This document shows, in pieces, positions 9,660 through 19,300 of a stretch of DNA of 64,000 bases. The stretch comes from Algoriphagus alkaliphilus. Its GTDB lineage: Bacteria; Bacteroidota; Bacteroidia; Cytophagales; Cyclobacteriaceae. Where the stretch lies: positions 91,429 through 155,428 of the forward strand of contig NZ_FMXE01000010.1 of assembly GCF_900103735.1 (NCBI RefSeq), read 5' to 3'. Below the pieces are notes generated by a model. It worked only from the letters and a program-made list of their open reading frames with translations, made no database searches and had not been told where the DNA came from. How positions within the stretch are numbered: the first letter of the stretch is position 1; every line of letters begins with the position of its first letter. The translations under genes were made by a program, and so were the position numbers.

Positions 9660-9733
9660 TCGGGGTGGCAGGATTCGAACCTACGACCTCCACATCCCAA
9701 ATGTGGCGCGATACCGGGCTACGCTACACCCCG
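9660..9733 (-). tRNA. tRNA-Pro (anticodon TGG)
   Basis: On the minus strand a 74-nt cloverleaf reads CGGGGTG...CACCCCGA at its ends. The anticodon stem CCACA/TGTGG holds loop TTTGGGA with anticodon TGG, and the T-arm contains GGTTCGAATCC. The discriminator is A and CCA is not encoded. It is the only intact member of a local cluster of three tRNA-like sequences. Confidence 0.93.
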
Positions 9734-9779
9734 AAGACTTAAATTTTAATCTATTTTTTTAACCGGCACTTTTGCCAAT

Positions 9780-9845
9780 TGAGGGATTCGAACCTGAGAC
9801 CTTCCCGATCGAAATCGGGACGAGATAAAGGGCTACCCTATACTC
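9780..9845 (-). pseudogene. Second tRNA-like fragment with palindromic anticodon arm
   Basis: The minus strand carries tRNA-like D-arm (GGGTAGCCC) and T-arm (CAGGTTCGAATCC) segments, but the anticodon arm is a TCCCGAT/ATCGGGA hairpin with a four-base loop (9803-9820). The acceptor arm is not convincing. It shares this hairpin with the decayed copy at 9494 and is not a functional tRNA. Confidence 0.6.
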
Positions 9846-10003
9846 TGCTTTCTGTTAATTTTTGGATTATCAGGTCTTTTTTTTAACGGCATGCAAACAT
9901 ACGGATTAAAATCTTTGCTCAAAGCAGAGGTTTGAAAAAAGATGTTTTTTTTCAAAACCCGACAATTTTGATTACACAGCTTTTTTCTCATTTTTTGAAA
10001 AAA

Positions 10004-10030
10004 TACGTAGAACATAAGTATAAATACGTA
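10004..10030 (+). promoter_or_regulatory. Putative nitrate-regulon operator upstream of mobA
   Basis: A TACGTA hexamer (10004-10009) precedes TAAGTA (10015-10020) and TACGTA (10025-10030), the last two four bases apart. The same TAAGTA-N4-TACKTA arrangement lies at narK, nirB and the porin remnant. Here the sequence after the site, TATTTG, is a poorer -7 box. The mobA start is 35 bases downstream. Operator function is inferred from recurrence. Confidence 0.55.
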
Positions 10031-10065
10031 TTTGTATTTATATTTATTCTCAATTTAAGTAATCT

Positions 10066-10632
10066 ATGGATCCAAATCTGTCGGCCTATATTCTTTGTGG
10101 AGGAAAAAGCTCCCGAATGAAAACCGAAAAAGGACTTGTCCAATTTCAGGGAAAAAGCTTTGTTCAATGGATTCTTGAAGCCCTTTATCCCTTGGTTCTA
10201 TGCCCAGTTTTGGTTGCCAAAAATCCAGCTTATGAATCATTCCAATTGGATATGATTTCTGATAGGATCGAAGGCAAGGGGCCCTTGGGAGGAATTTATT
10301 CAGGTTTGACTCATTCCCCCACCGGTTTAGTACTTATTCTAAGTTGTGATATCCCGAAAATTAGCACCGATGTTCTTGCCTTTTTGCTTCGATATTCCAC
10401 TAGAAATCCTGACAAAATCACCTTTCTTTCAGATGGAGAGAATGATTATCCATTGATTGGAGTTTATCCCAAAAAATGTCTAAAAGCTGTCGAAAATTCA
10501 GTTTTAAGAAATGAATTGAAACTTCGACAGTTTGTGGAAAGCCAAGCTCATCAGCGGATTTTGCTGAGCCCCAGTCATATTCAAGCGGTTCAGAATATTA
10601 ATACCAAAGACCAGTTACTCAGCCTATCTTAA
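10066..10632 (+). CDS. mobA: Molybdenum cofactor guanylyltransferase
   Basis: The 188-residue protein shows the MobA nucleotidyltransferase signature ILCGGKSSRMKTEKG at residues 7-21 (GTP-binding loop), GPLGGIYSGL in the middle and SCDIPKIS as metal-binding strand. MobA joins GMP to molybdopterin for enzymes of the DMSO-reductase family such as the nitrate reductase encoded at 14254-17811. Its gene is followed after 11 bases by cobA and forms the start of a plus-strand cofactor operon convergent with the nitrate genes. A putative regulon site lies just upstream. Confidence 0.9.
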   Translation: MDPNLSAYILCGGKSSRMKTEKGLVQFQGKSFVQWILEALYPLVLCPVLVAKNPAYESFQLDMISDRIEGKGPLGGIYSGLTHSPTGLVLILSCDIPKISTDVLAFLLRYSTRNPDKITFLSDGENDYPLIGVYPKKCLKAVENSVLRNELKLRQFVESQAHQRILLSPSHIQAVQNINTKDQLLSLS

Positions 10633-10643
10633 ACCTGATTACC

Positions 10644-11450
10644 ATGAAAATCTCACCAAAAAAAACTCCTCATCTCACGCTGATCGGAGCAGGTCCGGGG
10701 GATCCCGAATTGCTCACGCTAAAGGCAGTCAAAGCCTTGAAGCAAGCTGAAGTAGTGCTTTACGATGCCTTGGTCAATGAGGATATTCTTGACTTGGCCA
10801 AAAATGCGGTCAAAGTTTCGGTTGGAAAGCGAAGAGGATCCCATTCTTTCACTCAAGACGAAATCAACCAATTGATCGTCACCTATGCCTATGAATTTGG
10901 TTCTGTAGTTCGGCTAAAAGGGGGAGACCCTTTTGTGTTTGGCAGGGGAAAAGAGGAGGAAGTATTTGCCGGAAAGCATGGAGTTGAAACAACGGTAATT
11001 CCAGGGATTTCATCCTGTGTTGCCGTGCCTGCCTCGATTGGGATTCCGGTTACCTTTAGGGGAATTTCCGAAAGCTTTTGGGTGATAACAGGTACTAACA
11101 GCTCGCATGAATTGTCGGGCGATATAGCACTGGCAGCTCAGTCTTCAGCTACAGTAATAATCTTGATGGGATTGTCGAAAATTGAGGAAATCACCAAGAT
11201 TTATAAGGACTTAGGGAGATCAGATTTACCCATAGCAATCATTCAGAATGGTACCCGAAACGATCAGCGAGAAGTGATTGGCACGATTAAGTCGATCGTT
11301 AAACTTTCTGAAGAAGAAGCAATCAAAGGTCCGTCCGTTTTGGTAATCGGAGAGGTGGTGAATTTTGCCGGGGTAAAAAAAATAACGGAGGAGATTTTTG
11401 CTTGCGAGGATGAATTTATTTTCCAGAATCTTGGAGCTTTTCCATTTTAA
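10644..11450 (+). CDS. cobA: Uroporphyrinogen-III C-methyltransferase (SUMT)
   Basis: The protein of 268 residues carries the SUMT signatures: GAGPGDPELLTLKAVKAL near residue 17, YDALV, VRLKGGDPFVFGRG and GISSCVAVPASIGIPVTFRG. It methylates uroporphyrinogen III to precorrin-2 with SAM, the first step to siroheme, which the NirB nitrite reductase of this island needs. It is a stand-alone SUMT without the CysG dehydrogenase/chelatase half, so that step must be encoded elsewhere. It sits between mobA and the broken moaCB. Confidence 0.92.
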   Translation: MKISPKKTPHLTLIGAGPGDPELLTLKAVKALKQAEVVLYDALVNEDILDLAKNAVKVSVGKRRGSHSFTQDEINQLIVTYAYEFGSVVRLKGGDPFVFGRGKEEEVFAGKHGVETTVIPGISSCVAVPASIGIPVTFRGISESFWVITGTNSSHELSGDIALAAQSSATVIILMGLSKIEEITKIYKDLGRSDLPIAIIQNGTRNDQREVIGTIKSIVKLSEEEAIKGPSVLVIGEVVNFAGVKKITEEIFACEDEFIFQNLGAFPF

Positions 11451-11476
11451 AAGAGTAAAAAGACAATTTTTGTTCA

Positions 11477-12406
11477 ATAGTAGATATCACTCCAAACCTT
11501 TTCTCTCTTAAGGAGGCATCAGCAAAAGCGATCGTTCAAGTCAGCAATCCCGAGACGATTTCAGCGGTGGTTGAAAATCGAGTTCCAAAAGGAAACGTCT
11601 TCGAAATGGCCAAAGTAGCCGGACTTTTTGCAGTAAAAAGCACAGTTCAAATTCTTCCTAATTCGCATCCCAAACCCATCGAATTCACCGGAATTGAGTA
11701 TCAGATTCAGGATTTGGAAATCCATATCCTGGTCAAAGTAAAATCCGTATGCAAGTCAGATCTTGAAATGGAAGCTCTCTATGGAGCCACAATAGGGGCT
11801 TTGACTATATATGATATGCTTAAACCGATCGATAAAGGCATCAGCATCCTGAAAATTCAATCCGAAGAAAGGACTCAAAAGATTTCGAATGTCGGAAATC
11901 AAAAAGCAATCACTACAGCTCTTGTAGTATGCTCTAATGCGATTTATAATGGCTTCAAACCGGATTCGGCCGGGCAGGAAATTTTATCAATTCTGAAGGC
12001 TTAAAACATTCATCCAAACTCCTACGAGATTATCCCGGATGATTTGCAGCAGATCCGGGAAAAATCAAAAAGTCTATCCGCCCTAAATCAGCTGGTGATA
12101 TTCTGCGGTGGAACCGGACTTTCAAAAACTGATATCACTCCCGAGGCTTTGGAGTCATTGCTCGAAAGGAGAATTCCCGGAATTGAAGAAGCGATGCGTA
12201 GCTATGGGCAAATCAGGACGCCATATGCCATGTTTTCAAGAAGTTTAGCTGGTATGATCGGAGATTGCCTTGTAATGGCTTTACCAGGATCGACAAGGGG
12301 AGCCAAGGAATCAGTAGAGGCTATTTTCCCTGCCATACTTCATCTGTTTATAATTTGGTTTTTATTGGTCAGATGGAATGCCCTGGATAATCATTCCCCT
12401 GTGTGA
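11477..12406 (+). pseudogene. moaCB: Broken bifunctional molybdopterin gene moaC/moaB
   Basis: The reading frame from 11477 encodes a MoaC domain (VDITPNLFSLKEAS, VPKGNVFEMAKVAGLFAVK, ALYGATIGALTIYDMLKPIDKG) followed by a MoaB/MogA domain (ALVVCSNAIYNGF, FCGGTGLSKTDITPEAL, RRIPGIEEAMRSYGQIRTPYAM, GDCLVMALPGSTRGAKES). The expected ATG before VDIT reads ATA, with no other start before it until GTG 11567. An in-frame TAA at 12002-12004 separates the two domains, the MoaC GGKS-type end is lost, and the last 20 residues do not match the family. A second copy elsewhere would be needed for cofactor synthesis. Confidence 0.8.
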
Positions 12407-12485
12407 GAAGCCTTTCTCATGGGCATTTCATGTAATCAAAAGCATGAAAGTTCCCAATGAATAATACCTCAAGTGATTTTTGGAA

Positions 12486-12510
12486 GGAAAGAGGTTTTAT
12501 TCCTCTTTCC
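12486..12510 (-). terminator. Hairpin at end of porin remnant
   Basis: A perfect 9-bp stem GGAAAGAGG/CCTCTTTCC with a seven-base loop overlaps the end of the porin remnant. The bases after it on the minus strand are only moderately T-rich, so terminator strength is uncertain. Confidence 0.55.
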
Positions 12511-12735
12511 AGATGTGCTTGAACAGATTTGGAGTCACAATCAGCTGAATCCAAGCCCAGTTTTGAGTTTTTGCAGGCTGAATTCCACCTTTGACACTTG
12601 CCATGCTTTCAGTCTCAAAAAATTGGGAGTAGCCAGCGTTTAGTTTGATGTTTTTTGCTATAGTTCTGAAGTAAACCAAATCCAGTTCAGAACCTAGATA
12701 TCTATTTTGATTGTGGTGTAGATTAGTTTTTTCAT
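12497..12735 (-). pseudogene. C-terminal remnant of alginate-export-type outer membrane porin
   Basis: About 75 codons encode the end of an alginate_export-family beta-barrel: NRYLGSELDLVYFRTI, LNAGYSQFFETESM, GGIQPAKTQNWAWIQLIV. Such porins normally have about 400 residues and often follow nitrate reductase genes in Bacteroidota. The N-terminal part is missing: upstream lies only AT-rich DNA with the regulon site, and the 29 residues that could be read from there are low-complexity and lack a proper signal peptide. This suggests an internal deletion between promoter and gene end. Confidence 0.7.
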
Positions 12736-12755
12736 CAAAGATAAAATAGGTTGAA

Positions 12756-12777
12756 TAAAAATAAGTAAAAATACTTA
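12756..12777 (-). promoter_or_regulatory. Putative nitrate-regulon operator before porin remnant
   Basis: TAAGTA (12762-12767) and TACTTA (12772-12777) are four bases apart. On the minus strand the site runs into TATTTTTA (12763-12756), a -7-like box, with a two-base overlap identical to that at narK and nirB. A further TACTTA is at 12792-12797. Confidence 0.55.
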
Positions 12778-12814
12778 TATATTTAAAAAAATACTTAATA
12801 AAATACATACAATA

Positions 12815-14257
12815 TTATTCCTCCCGTCTGAGAAATTTCTTTTTCAAAAAGCTGCTTTTTGGTGCTTCGCAAAGCGGGCAGTGGTAGGTTTCCGAAAGGT
12901 TTCCGAAAGGAGTTTCCGGAATAATTCCCTGGCTCAAATCTCCAAACTCAGAATCATAGACCGTCAGGCATTCCTGACATTGATACACCTCCCGACTGCT
13001 AGGGTCTTTTGGTTTGTTGGGTTTTTCCGGCTTCGGATTTTCCCTTCCCAACTGTTCAAAATAGATTTTACTCAATTCAATGAGTAATTCCGGCAGATCC
13101 GTTTTGTCCACTTCTTGTACGTAAACCAAATATTCCTGCGTATTGGGGTCGAAGTTTTTGGCAAACAAGAGATTGTAGGTGCTTCGGATTTTCACACTTT
13201 CCAACTGAGTTGGAGGCTCGTTTTTTTCAATAATTATCGAAGTGAAATAATAGGCTTTTCTGGTGTAATCCGTAATTCCAAAAGTCAATCCATAGGTACT
13301 GATGTCATGCTTGTCGAAGTAGGAAACGAGGTATTTTTTCAGTTTTAATGCCGACTTGTTACTGACAGGTAAGTGCCAGTTTAACTCCAGCATAGAGTGG
13401 CGGACATTGATTCCGTATTTTCCCAGTAGCTTTTCCCATTCCAACTTGTATTGCTCGGCAATTCCTTTGATGATAAGGGATTTCCAGGGGGTGATAGAGA
13501 TTTTTCCAATTCTACATTCTGAACACAGGTCACAGAGTGCCTTTAGAAATTCGATGTAGTATCTATTATTTCTCCAATATAATCCCAGCCAATAGGTGTC
13601 TGAACCCACTCGATTGATTCCTTCATAGTAGGGGAAAGGGTAGAAGGGAACCTCCAGGAGCTTGTCCACAGTGCGGCTGTTGAGGTCTAGCGCATCATTG
13701 ACCAGCTCAAAAAGGAAGTCCACCGTCTCCGGCTCTTCCTGCAAAATGTCCTCGATTGCTGCTGCAACTTTTGCCAAATCCCAACTGTAAATCAGCGCCG
13801 GGTACATCTGATTGCTTTCCCATTCAGGAAGTCTGACAAATAAGTACCAATAATCTTCATGCTCAGCGGCGATGAAATTCAGGTGTCCGGTGAAAAGAGG
13901 AACAAGGCGTTGTTTGGGGTCTGTGATGTTGATTTTAAGGATAGGCAGAATTCGGAATTGCTCCAGGATATACAGGTAGCGATCACTGGTCAGCCAAGGT
14001 GTATTAGGGAAAATGTCCGAGGAAACATAAGATGAAACGATATTTTCTGCACCTTCTACCTCTGGGGAAATGAACTGAAATTTACCCTGGGGCTCAAAGG
14101 AAAACTCACCATCTTCTTTTATAAATAAGATGTCTTGCCGAGACCCAAACGATATCGTGTCCAGTCCGGCACTTTCTGCGATTTCCAGAATTTGCTTGAG
14201 TTCAGCCGGAGAAAGTACTCCGCCTTTGACGACTACCCGGGTGAATGTACTCTTCAT
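12815..14257 (-). CDS. Rubredoxin-domain protein with nitrite/sulfite-reductase-like N-terminus
   Basis: The last 60 of 480 residues are a rubredoxin: [11 protein letters not shown], then [19 protein letters not shown], giving the two CxxC pairs for one Fe. The first part starts like the ferredoxin-like half-domain of nitrite/sulfite reductases ([20 protein letters not shown]), and [17 protein letters not shown] resembles their second half. The four spaced cysteines that bind siroheme and Fe4S4 are absent; only CDLCSEC near residue 243 is seen. Its ATG overlaps the nitrate reductase stop (ATGA), so the two are coupled. It probably carries electrons to or docks with the nitrate reductase; this is inference. 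Confidence 0.75.
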   Translation of the reverse strand: MKSTFTRVVVKGGVLSPAELKQILEIAESAGLDTISFGSRQDILFIKEDGEFSFEPQGKFQFISPEVEGAENIVSSYVSSDIFPNTPWLTSDRYLYILEQFRILPILKINITDPKQRLVPLFTGHLNFIAAEHEDYWYLFVRLPEWESNQMYPALIYSWDLAKVAAAIEDILQEEPETVDFLFELVNDALDLNSRTVDKLLEVPFYPFPYYEGINRVGSDTYWLGLYWRNNRYYIEFLKALCDLCSECRIGKISITPWKSLIIKGIAEQYKLEWEKLLGKYGINVRHSMLELNWHLPVSNKSALKLKKYLVSYFDKHDISTYGLTFGITDYTRKAYYFTSIIIEKNEPPTQLESVKIRSTYNLLFAKNFDPNTQEYLVYVQEVDKTDLPELLIELSKIYFEQLGRENPKPEKPNKPKDPSSREVYQCQECLTVYDSEFGDLSQGIIPETPFGNLSETYHCPLCEAPKSSFLKKKFLRREE

Positions 14258-17200
14258 GCCTTAATCTTTGATTGGTTTAATATTTCTCGCACTTCAGTTT
14301 TGCAACTTCCACAACCGAGACCCGCGCCGGTTTGGGTGCAGAGGGTTGAGAAATCCGAGCATCCACCAGCAATCGCTTCCAAGATATTCCCTTCACCCAC
14401 CCGGCTGCAACTGCAAACCAGTTTTCCCAGTATAGGTCGGGTTTCCGACGACCCCATCAATAGTGATTTTCGCTTTTCAGAAAGCTCGATTTTATTCTCA
14501 ATCAGGCTCTTGAATTCGGCAAATTCACTTTTGTCTCCCATCAAAACCGCCCCGATCAACAAATCATCTTTGACGATGCATTTCTTGTAATACCTCCTGC
14601 TTAGATCCGTAAATACTATCTCCTCATAGCCCTCCTCGTTTTCGGGGATGATGATTTCGCCGATACTGCAAAGCTCCAAATCCTTAAATTTCAGAATATT
14701 CATCAGTACAGATCCGTTGTATGTACTGCTGATGTCGCCAAGGATGAAATTGGAAAGAATGGCTGCCTGCTCTTCGGCAGCTGAGGTGATTCCAAACAGT
14801 TGATTTTCAAACTCCGCAATCTCGCCGATGGCGAAAATGTTGGGAAAATTAGTCTGCAGATGCTTGTTTACCTTGATTCCCCGTCCGCAATTGATGCCGT
14901 TTTCTCTGGCAATTTTGATGTTGGGCTGTGTGCCGATGGCATAGACAATGGCATTGGCTTGAATGGTTTTGCCACTTTTTAGGGTAATGTTCAGGATTTT
15001 TGAATTTTCATCGTCAAAAACTGTACTGACCTCATTGTCGAAATAAATATGAATGCCTCGTTCTTGAACATCCAGGGAAAGCAGTTTACTTGAAACCAAA
15101 TCCAATTGACGTTCCATCAGGCGGGATGCTCGTTGGACAATGGTGACTTTTACATTCGTATGCTGAAGGGCTGCTGCCAATTCGAGTCCCAAAAGCCCAC
15201 CACCAACAATGACTACGTGCTGATCCTCAGCGGGTAATTTTGTGGAATTCAGATAGTTTTTGAATTTGTCTGCGTCTTCGCGGCTGCGCATGGTGAAGCG
15301 TCCTGGGAGGTCCAGTTGGGCATCTTTTGGGATAAAAGCCCGGCTCCCTGTCGCCAAAATCAATTTGTCATAGGCATGGGCATTCCCTTGAGAATCCCAT
15401 ACCATCTGACGTTCAGGGTCTATTTTTTCTATTGAAAGGCCGGTTTGCAGGTTGATTTTAAGTTTTGCAAGCCCTTTCTCTTTGATTTTTTGAAGCTGCT
15501 CCCAAGTGAGTTCTTCAGTCACATACTCAGGTAGCAAGACTCGGTTGTAAAAAGGATGCGGTTCCTTGGAGAAAACATGGATGGAGTCGGTTTCGTTGTG
15601 TTCCCGGTAATTTTGGATAAACCGGAAAGATGCTGCTCCGGCTCCAATCACAATGATTTTTTCTTTTGGCTTCTGGTATTTGGTGACCGAAACGGTGGTG
15701 TATTTGAAATCAGGTTCTTTGGATTGCGGATCCACCCGGGTATAGGTCAGGTTATTCGCCCGATTGAGGTCGTTTTCCAGTTGTTTTCCCCAGTGCATGG
15801 GCAGAAAGACCACACCATTCCGGATGGATTTGGAAAGTTTCGCACGAACTCTGACTACCCCGTTTTTACTTTTCACCTCCACCACATCCCCGTCCTTGAC
15901 CTTGTAGATGTAGCCATCCAGCGAACTGATTTCCAACACAGGATGGGAATAGTGAGTCCGGAGTCGGGCTACCTTGCCTGTTTTGGTCATGGTATGCCAC
16001 TGATCCCTAATTCTCCCTGTGGTCAAAATGAAAGGAAATTCTTGGTTTATTTTCTCAGAACTATTTTCGATCTGAGCCGGAATGTTGAAAATGGCCTTTT
16101 GGCTTGGGGTATAGAATTTTTTGTCTGCAAAAAGTCTGGTTGTACCCGGATGACGGTATTCAGGAACAGGCCACTGAATGCTACCCTCGGATTTTAAGCG
16201 GTCATAATTGAGGAAAGAAATATCAATATTTGTCCCCTTGGTCATGGCACAATACTCCTCGTAGATTTCTTCGGCATTGGTGAAGTTGAATCCTCTGAAG
16301 CCCATCCGCTTGGCAAAATCGCAAAGGATCTCTACATCAGGGCGGGCTTCTCCTGGAGGATTGATTCCCTTTGGCAGGTAGGAGATCCGTCGCTCAGAAT
16401 TGGTCATAGTGCCCTCTTTTTCCAACCAAGTGGCAGCAGGCAAAACCAAATCTGCATAAGCAACTGTATCCGATCGGTGCGAGATGTCCTGAACCACCAC
16501 AAATTTGGCGTTGGCCAGCGCTTTTTCCACACTATTCAGGTTGGGAAGGCTAACCATGGGATTGGTACATATGATCCAAACTGCTTTCATCTCCCCGCTT
16601 GCCAAGGCATCAAACATTTCAGTTGCCGTATACCCAGGAGTAGGGGAGATCTGATCAACTCCCCAAAAGTCCGCCACATCCTGTCGATCCTGCGGGTTTT
16701 GGAGTTCTTTGTGGACTGCAAGAAGATTGGCCATGCCACCAACCTCCCTACCGCCCATGGCATTGGGTTGACCGGTAAGAGAGAAAGGTCCATTACCGGG
16801 TTTACCGACCCTTCCTGTCACCAGTGAAAGGTTGAGCAGGGAGAAGTTCTTGTCCGTTCCTATAGAACTTTGATTCAGTCCCATGGCCCACATACTGATA
16901 AATCCATTGGATGTACCAATCAAGTCAGCCACTTCTTTGATTTCTTCCACACTTATTCCGCAGCGTTTGGCAGACTCTTTCAGGGAGGTTTCCATTACCT
17001 GCTTGCGGTAATTTTGGAAGTTTTCGGTGTGATTTTTTACAAAATCAGGATCAATCAATCCCGTCTCGATCAGTCTTCGTCCGATGGCATTGTAGAGAAT
17101 GATATCCGTGCCGGGGATGAGCTGAAGGTGGATATCTGCAAAATTGGCTGAGTCTGTTTTTCTGGGGTCGACTACAATGACTTTGACATTGGGATTCTTT

Positions 17201-17811
17201 TCCTTGTGTTTTTCTAACCTTCGGAATAGGATAGGGTGATTCCAGGCAGGATTAGCCCCAGCAATCAAAAACACATCAGCCAGCTCAATGTCCTCATACG
17301 AAATCGGAACAGAATCTTCTCCAAAAGTCTTTTTGTATGCTACTACCGCCGAACTCATGCATAGCCGGGAATTAGTGTCGATGTTATTCGTTCCCAAAAA
17401 GCCCTTGGTCAGCTTATTGGCGATGTAATATTCCTCAGTCAAGCATTGGCCGGAAATGTAAAAACCGACGCTGTTGGGCCCGTATTTTCGGATGAGGGAT
17501 TTAAACACTGCCGCAGCCCGGTCAAGGGCTTCATCCCAGGTGACTCGTTCCCGTGGATGAGACCGACCCCAGCGCATTTCAGGATACAGAATCCGATCCG
17601 AAATATCGTTGGCCACGTAGTGGAGATTCATCCCTTTGGAGCAGAGCATTCCGGAATTGACCGGATGATCCGGGTCGCCTTCCACCGTTACCTTGTCCTG
17701 CGAATTGACTCCGGCGACGATTCCGCAGCCCACCCCACAGTAAGGGCAAGTAGTTTTTATTTTTTTTTGGGAATTCACAGCAAAGAATGTTGACCGGATG
17801 AGGAAATTCAA
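14254..17811 (-). CDS. Assimilatory nitrate reductase fused to FAD oxidoreductase and BFD-type [2Fe-2S] domain
   Basis: Of 1185 residues, about 1-705 are a molybdopterin oxidoreductase: C22, C25, C29 and C57 bind the [4Fe-4S] cluster, and NSRLCMSS offers the probable Mo ligand. Residues 719-1110 form an FAD/NAD(P)-binding reductase ([33 protein letters not shown]). Residues 1130-1178 are a BFD-like [2Fe-2S] domain with C1133, C1135, C1167 and C1170. It thus joins the NasC-type and NasA-type functions in one chain and reduces nitrate to nitrite, probably in the cytoplasm (no Tat signal). It lies between narK and the rubredoxin gene in one operon. Confidence 0.9.
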   Translation of the reverse strand: MNFLIRSTFFAVNSQKKIKTTCPYCGVGCGIVAGVNSQDKVTVEGDPDHPVNSGMLCSKGMNLHYVANDISDRILYPEMRWGRSHPRERVTWDEALDRAAAVFKSLIRKYGPNSVGFYISGQCLTEEYYIANKLTKGFLGTNNIDTNSRLCMSSAVVAYKKTFGEDSVPISYEDIELADVFLIAGANPAWNHPILFRRLEKHKEKNPNVKVIVVDPRKTDSANFADIHLQLIPGTDIILYNAIGRRLIETGLIDPDFVKNHTENFQNYRKQVMETSLKESAKRCGISVEEIKEVADLIGTSNGFISMWAMGLNQSSIGTDKNFSLLNLSLVTGRVGKPGNGPFSLTGQPNAMGGREVGGMANLLAVHKELQNPQDRQDVADFWGVDQISPTPGYTATEMFDALASGEMKAVWIICTNPMVSLPNLNSVEKALANAKFVVVQDISHRSDTVAYADLVLPAATWLEKEGTMTNSERRISYLPKGINPPGEARPDVEILCDFAKRMGFRGFNFTNAEEIYEEYCAMTKGTNIDISFLNYDRLKSEGSIQWPVPEYRHPGTTRLFADKKFYTPSQKAIFNIPAQIENSSEKINQEFPFILTTGRIRDQWHTMTKTGKVARLRTHYSHPVLEISSLDGYIYKVKDGDVVEVKSKNGVVRVRAKLSKSIRNGVVFLPMHWGKQLENDLNRANNLTYTRVDPQSKEPDFKYTTVSVTKYQKPKEKIIVIGAGAASFRFIQNYREHNETDSIHVFSKEPHPFYNRVLLPEYVTEELTWEQLQKIKEKGLAKLKINLQTGLSIEKIDPERQMVWDSQGNAHAYDKLILATGSRAFIPKDAQLDLPGRFTMRSREDADKFKNYLNSTKLPAEDQHVVIVGGGLLGLELAAALQHTNVKVTIVQRASRLMERQLDLVSSKLLSLDVQERGIHIYFDNEVSTVFDDENSKILNITLKSGKTIQANAIVYAIGTQPNIKIARENGINCGRGIKVNKHLQTNFPNIFAIGEIAEFENQLFGITSAAEEQAAILSNFILGDISSTYNGSVLMNILKFKDLELCSIGEIIIPENEEGYEEIVFTDLSRRYYKKCIVKDDLLIGAVLMGDKSEFAEFKSLIENKIELSEKRKSLLMGSSETRPILGKLVCSCSRVGEGNILEAIAGGCSDFSTLCTQTGAGLGCGSCKTEVREILNQSKIKA

Positions 17812-17873
17812 GCCACTTCCTCCAAAAGATATGCTTCCAGAGAAAGTGGTATTCTATTATTCAATGACACAAT

Positions 17874-19298
17874 TTAATCCTCAATCCGGATTAATTCAGG
17901 AGTAAGTTGTTCCAATTCTGTTTTGGCGACTTTTTCATCCTCCAGGCTGAATCGTATGATTAAGGTAATTATTCCGGAAACAACTATCATCGCACCGATC
18001 AGTAGGTAGCCTCCTGAAACTGCTGAAGCTGCTCCTGCTGCCTGAGCTACTTTTGTGGCTTCCTCACCCAAGAGTTCATTTGCCTGAAGAGCCTGCTTCT
18101 CCGCTTCGGCGGATCGGTATCTAAGAAAAAGAGCGGTCAAAAATGCCCCGAAATTCCCTCCGGCTCCGACAATGCCCGAGATGGATCCAATGGCCTTCTT
18201 GTTAATAAAAGGAACCACGGAAAACGTGGCACCTTCTGCCATTTGCACGGTTAGGCTGAACCCAATCAATAGCGCAATTCCCAAAATCAAACTTGTAGCC
18301 ATTGAAAATAATCCCAGCATCAGCCCCTCCGCCACGATGATGGAAGCAAGAAACCATACTCTTCCTTTGAGTCCGTTGGTCTTACCGAATTTATCACCAA
18401 ACCATCCTCCCAATGTTCTGGCAAAAATATTCATCAGGGCAAAAGACAATACAAGGTTACCGGCTGAGATTCGATTTAAGCCATAGGTGTTTTGAAGGTA
18501 ATCATCCATGGTGCCGTAGACGGTCAGTTCGATGCCGAAACAGGCCGCATATACCATAAACAAAACCCAAACACGGTAATCTTTGGCAGCCTCAAAAAAA
18601 CCTACGCTGTCTTTTTTTCCTTTTGGAATCTTTTCACCTCTTGCGATTAAATCAGAGTAATTTCCTGAAGGCGTGTCTTTGGTGAAAAAATAATAAAGTA
18701 GACCTGTCAAAAAGCAAATGATCCCGATAATTACCATCGAATACCTCCAGGCATCAGCCTCGGCAATTCCAAATGCAATTACCAGCGCAGCCAGCAGTGG
18801 CATTCCCAATCTATTGGCACCTCCGCCCAGATTCCCCCAGCCGGCTGAGGTTGCATTGGCTGTGCCGACCACATTTGGAGCAAACATCAGCGAAGTATGA
18901 ACCTGTGTGATCACAAAAGAAGCTCCTATAAAACCTGTAAGAAGCCGGCAGATGTAAAACTGCATCGGAGAGGTGACCAATCCACTCAAAATCACCGGAA
19001 TTGAGCCCAAAATCAACAGCCAGGTGTAGCATAACCTTGGGCCGTATTTGTCGCACAGTTTCCCGATAAGTAAGCGGGAAAAAATAGTCCCCGCAACGGC
19101 CAATACAACTGAATTCCACTTTTGCTCGGGAGTAAGACCGAGATCTCTGACCACATCAGGCATGAAGGGGATTATACCAAACCAGGCAAAGAAACAAATG
19201 AAAAACGCGAAGGAGGTGATCCAGAATGTCCGGATCGGCACACTGTTAAAATCTCCCAGATTTAAGCGTGTGGCTTTAAGTGTAGCTTGATTCTTCAT
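17874..19298 (-). CDS. narK: Nitrate/nitrite MFS transporter
   Basis: The protein has 474 residues, about twelve membrane helices, and the NNP-family signature FAPNVVGTANATSAGWGNLGGG near 145-165, with a second glycine-rich motif SGIVGAGGNFGA in the C-terminal half. The family imports nitrate and may exchange nitrite. It is first in the operon narK - nitrate reductase - rubredoxin protein - porin remnant. A long palindrome and an operator-like site precede the start codon. Confidence 0.93.
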   Translation of the reverse strand: MKNQATLKATRLNLGDFNSVPIRTFWITSFAFFICFFAWFGIIPFMPDVVRDLGLTPEQKWNSVVLAVAGTIFSRLLIGKLCDKYGPRLCYTWLLILGSIPVILSGLVTSPMQFYICRLLTGFIGASFVITQVHTSLMFAPNVVGTANATSAGWGNLGGGANRLGMPLLAALVIAFGIAEADAWRYSMVIIGIICFLTGLLYYFFTKDTPSGNYSDLIARGEKIPKGKKDSVGFFEAAKDYRVWVLFMVYAACFGIELTVYGTMDDYLQNTYGLNRISAGNLVLSFALMNIFARTLGGWFGDKFGKTNGLKGRVWFLASIIVAEGLMLGLFSMATSLILGIALLIGFSLTVQMAEGATFSVVPFINKKAIGSISGIVGAGGNFGAFLTALFLRYRSAEAEKQALQANELLGEEATKVAQAAGAASAVSGGYLLIGAMIVVSGIITLIIRFSLEDEKVAKTELEQLTPELIRIED

Positions 19299-19300
19299 AG

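Larger units (their letters stand above)
9455..9733 (-). repeat. Tandem duplication of tRNA-Pro region
   Basis: The bases around 9455-9503 (CTGGATTT, ATCCAAAGG, GAAACTAAGTCGGGGTGGCA) recur at 9621-9669 with few changes, each followed by a tRNA-like sequence. Two tandem units of about 166 bases result; only the second contains an intact tRNA. The duplication looks old because the first copy is heavily altered. Confidence 0.75.

Noticed and set aside
9369..9762. Two overlapping plus-strand frames across the tRNA-Pro repeats
   Set aside because: They read through an intact tRNA and its decayed copy in antisense and have low-complexity translations.
15556..16197. Open frame of 213 codons on the plus strand inside the nitrate reductase gene
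   Set aside because: It is antisense to conserved domains of the reductase and shows no start context or family motifs.
17812..17873. Terminator between narK and the nitrate reductase gene
   Set aside because: Only a 6-base stem with a long loop and no T-run is present; cotranscription is more likely.
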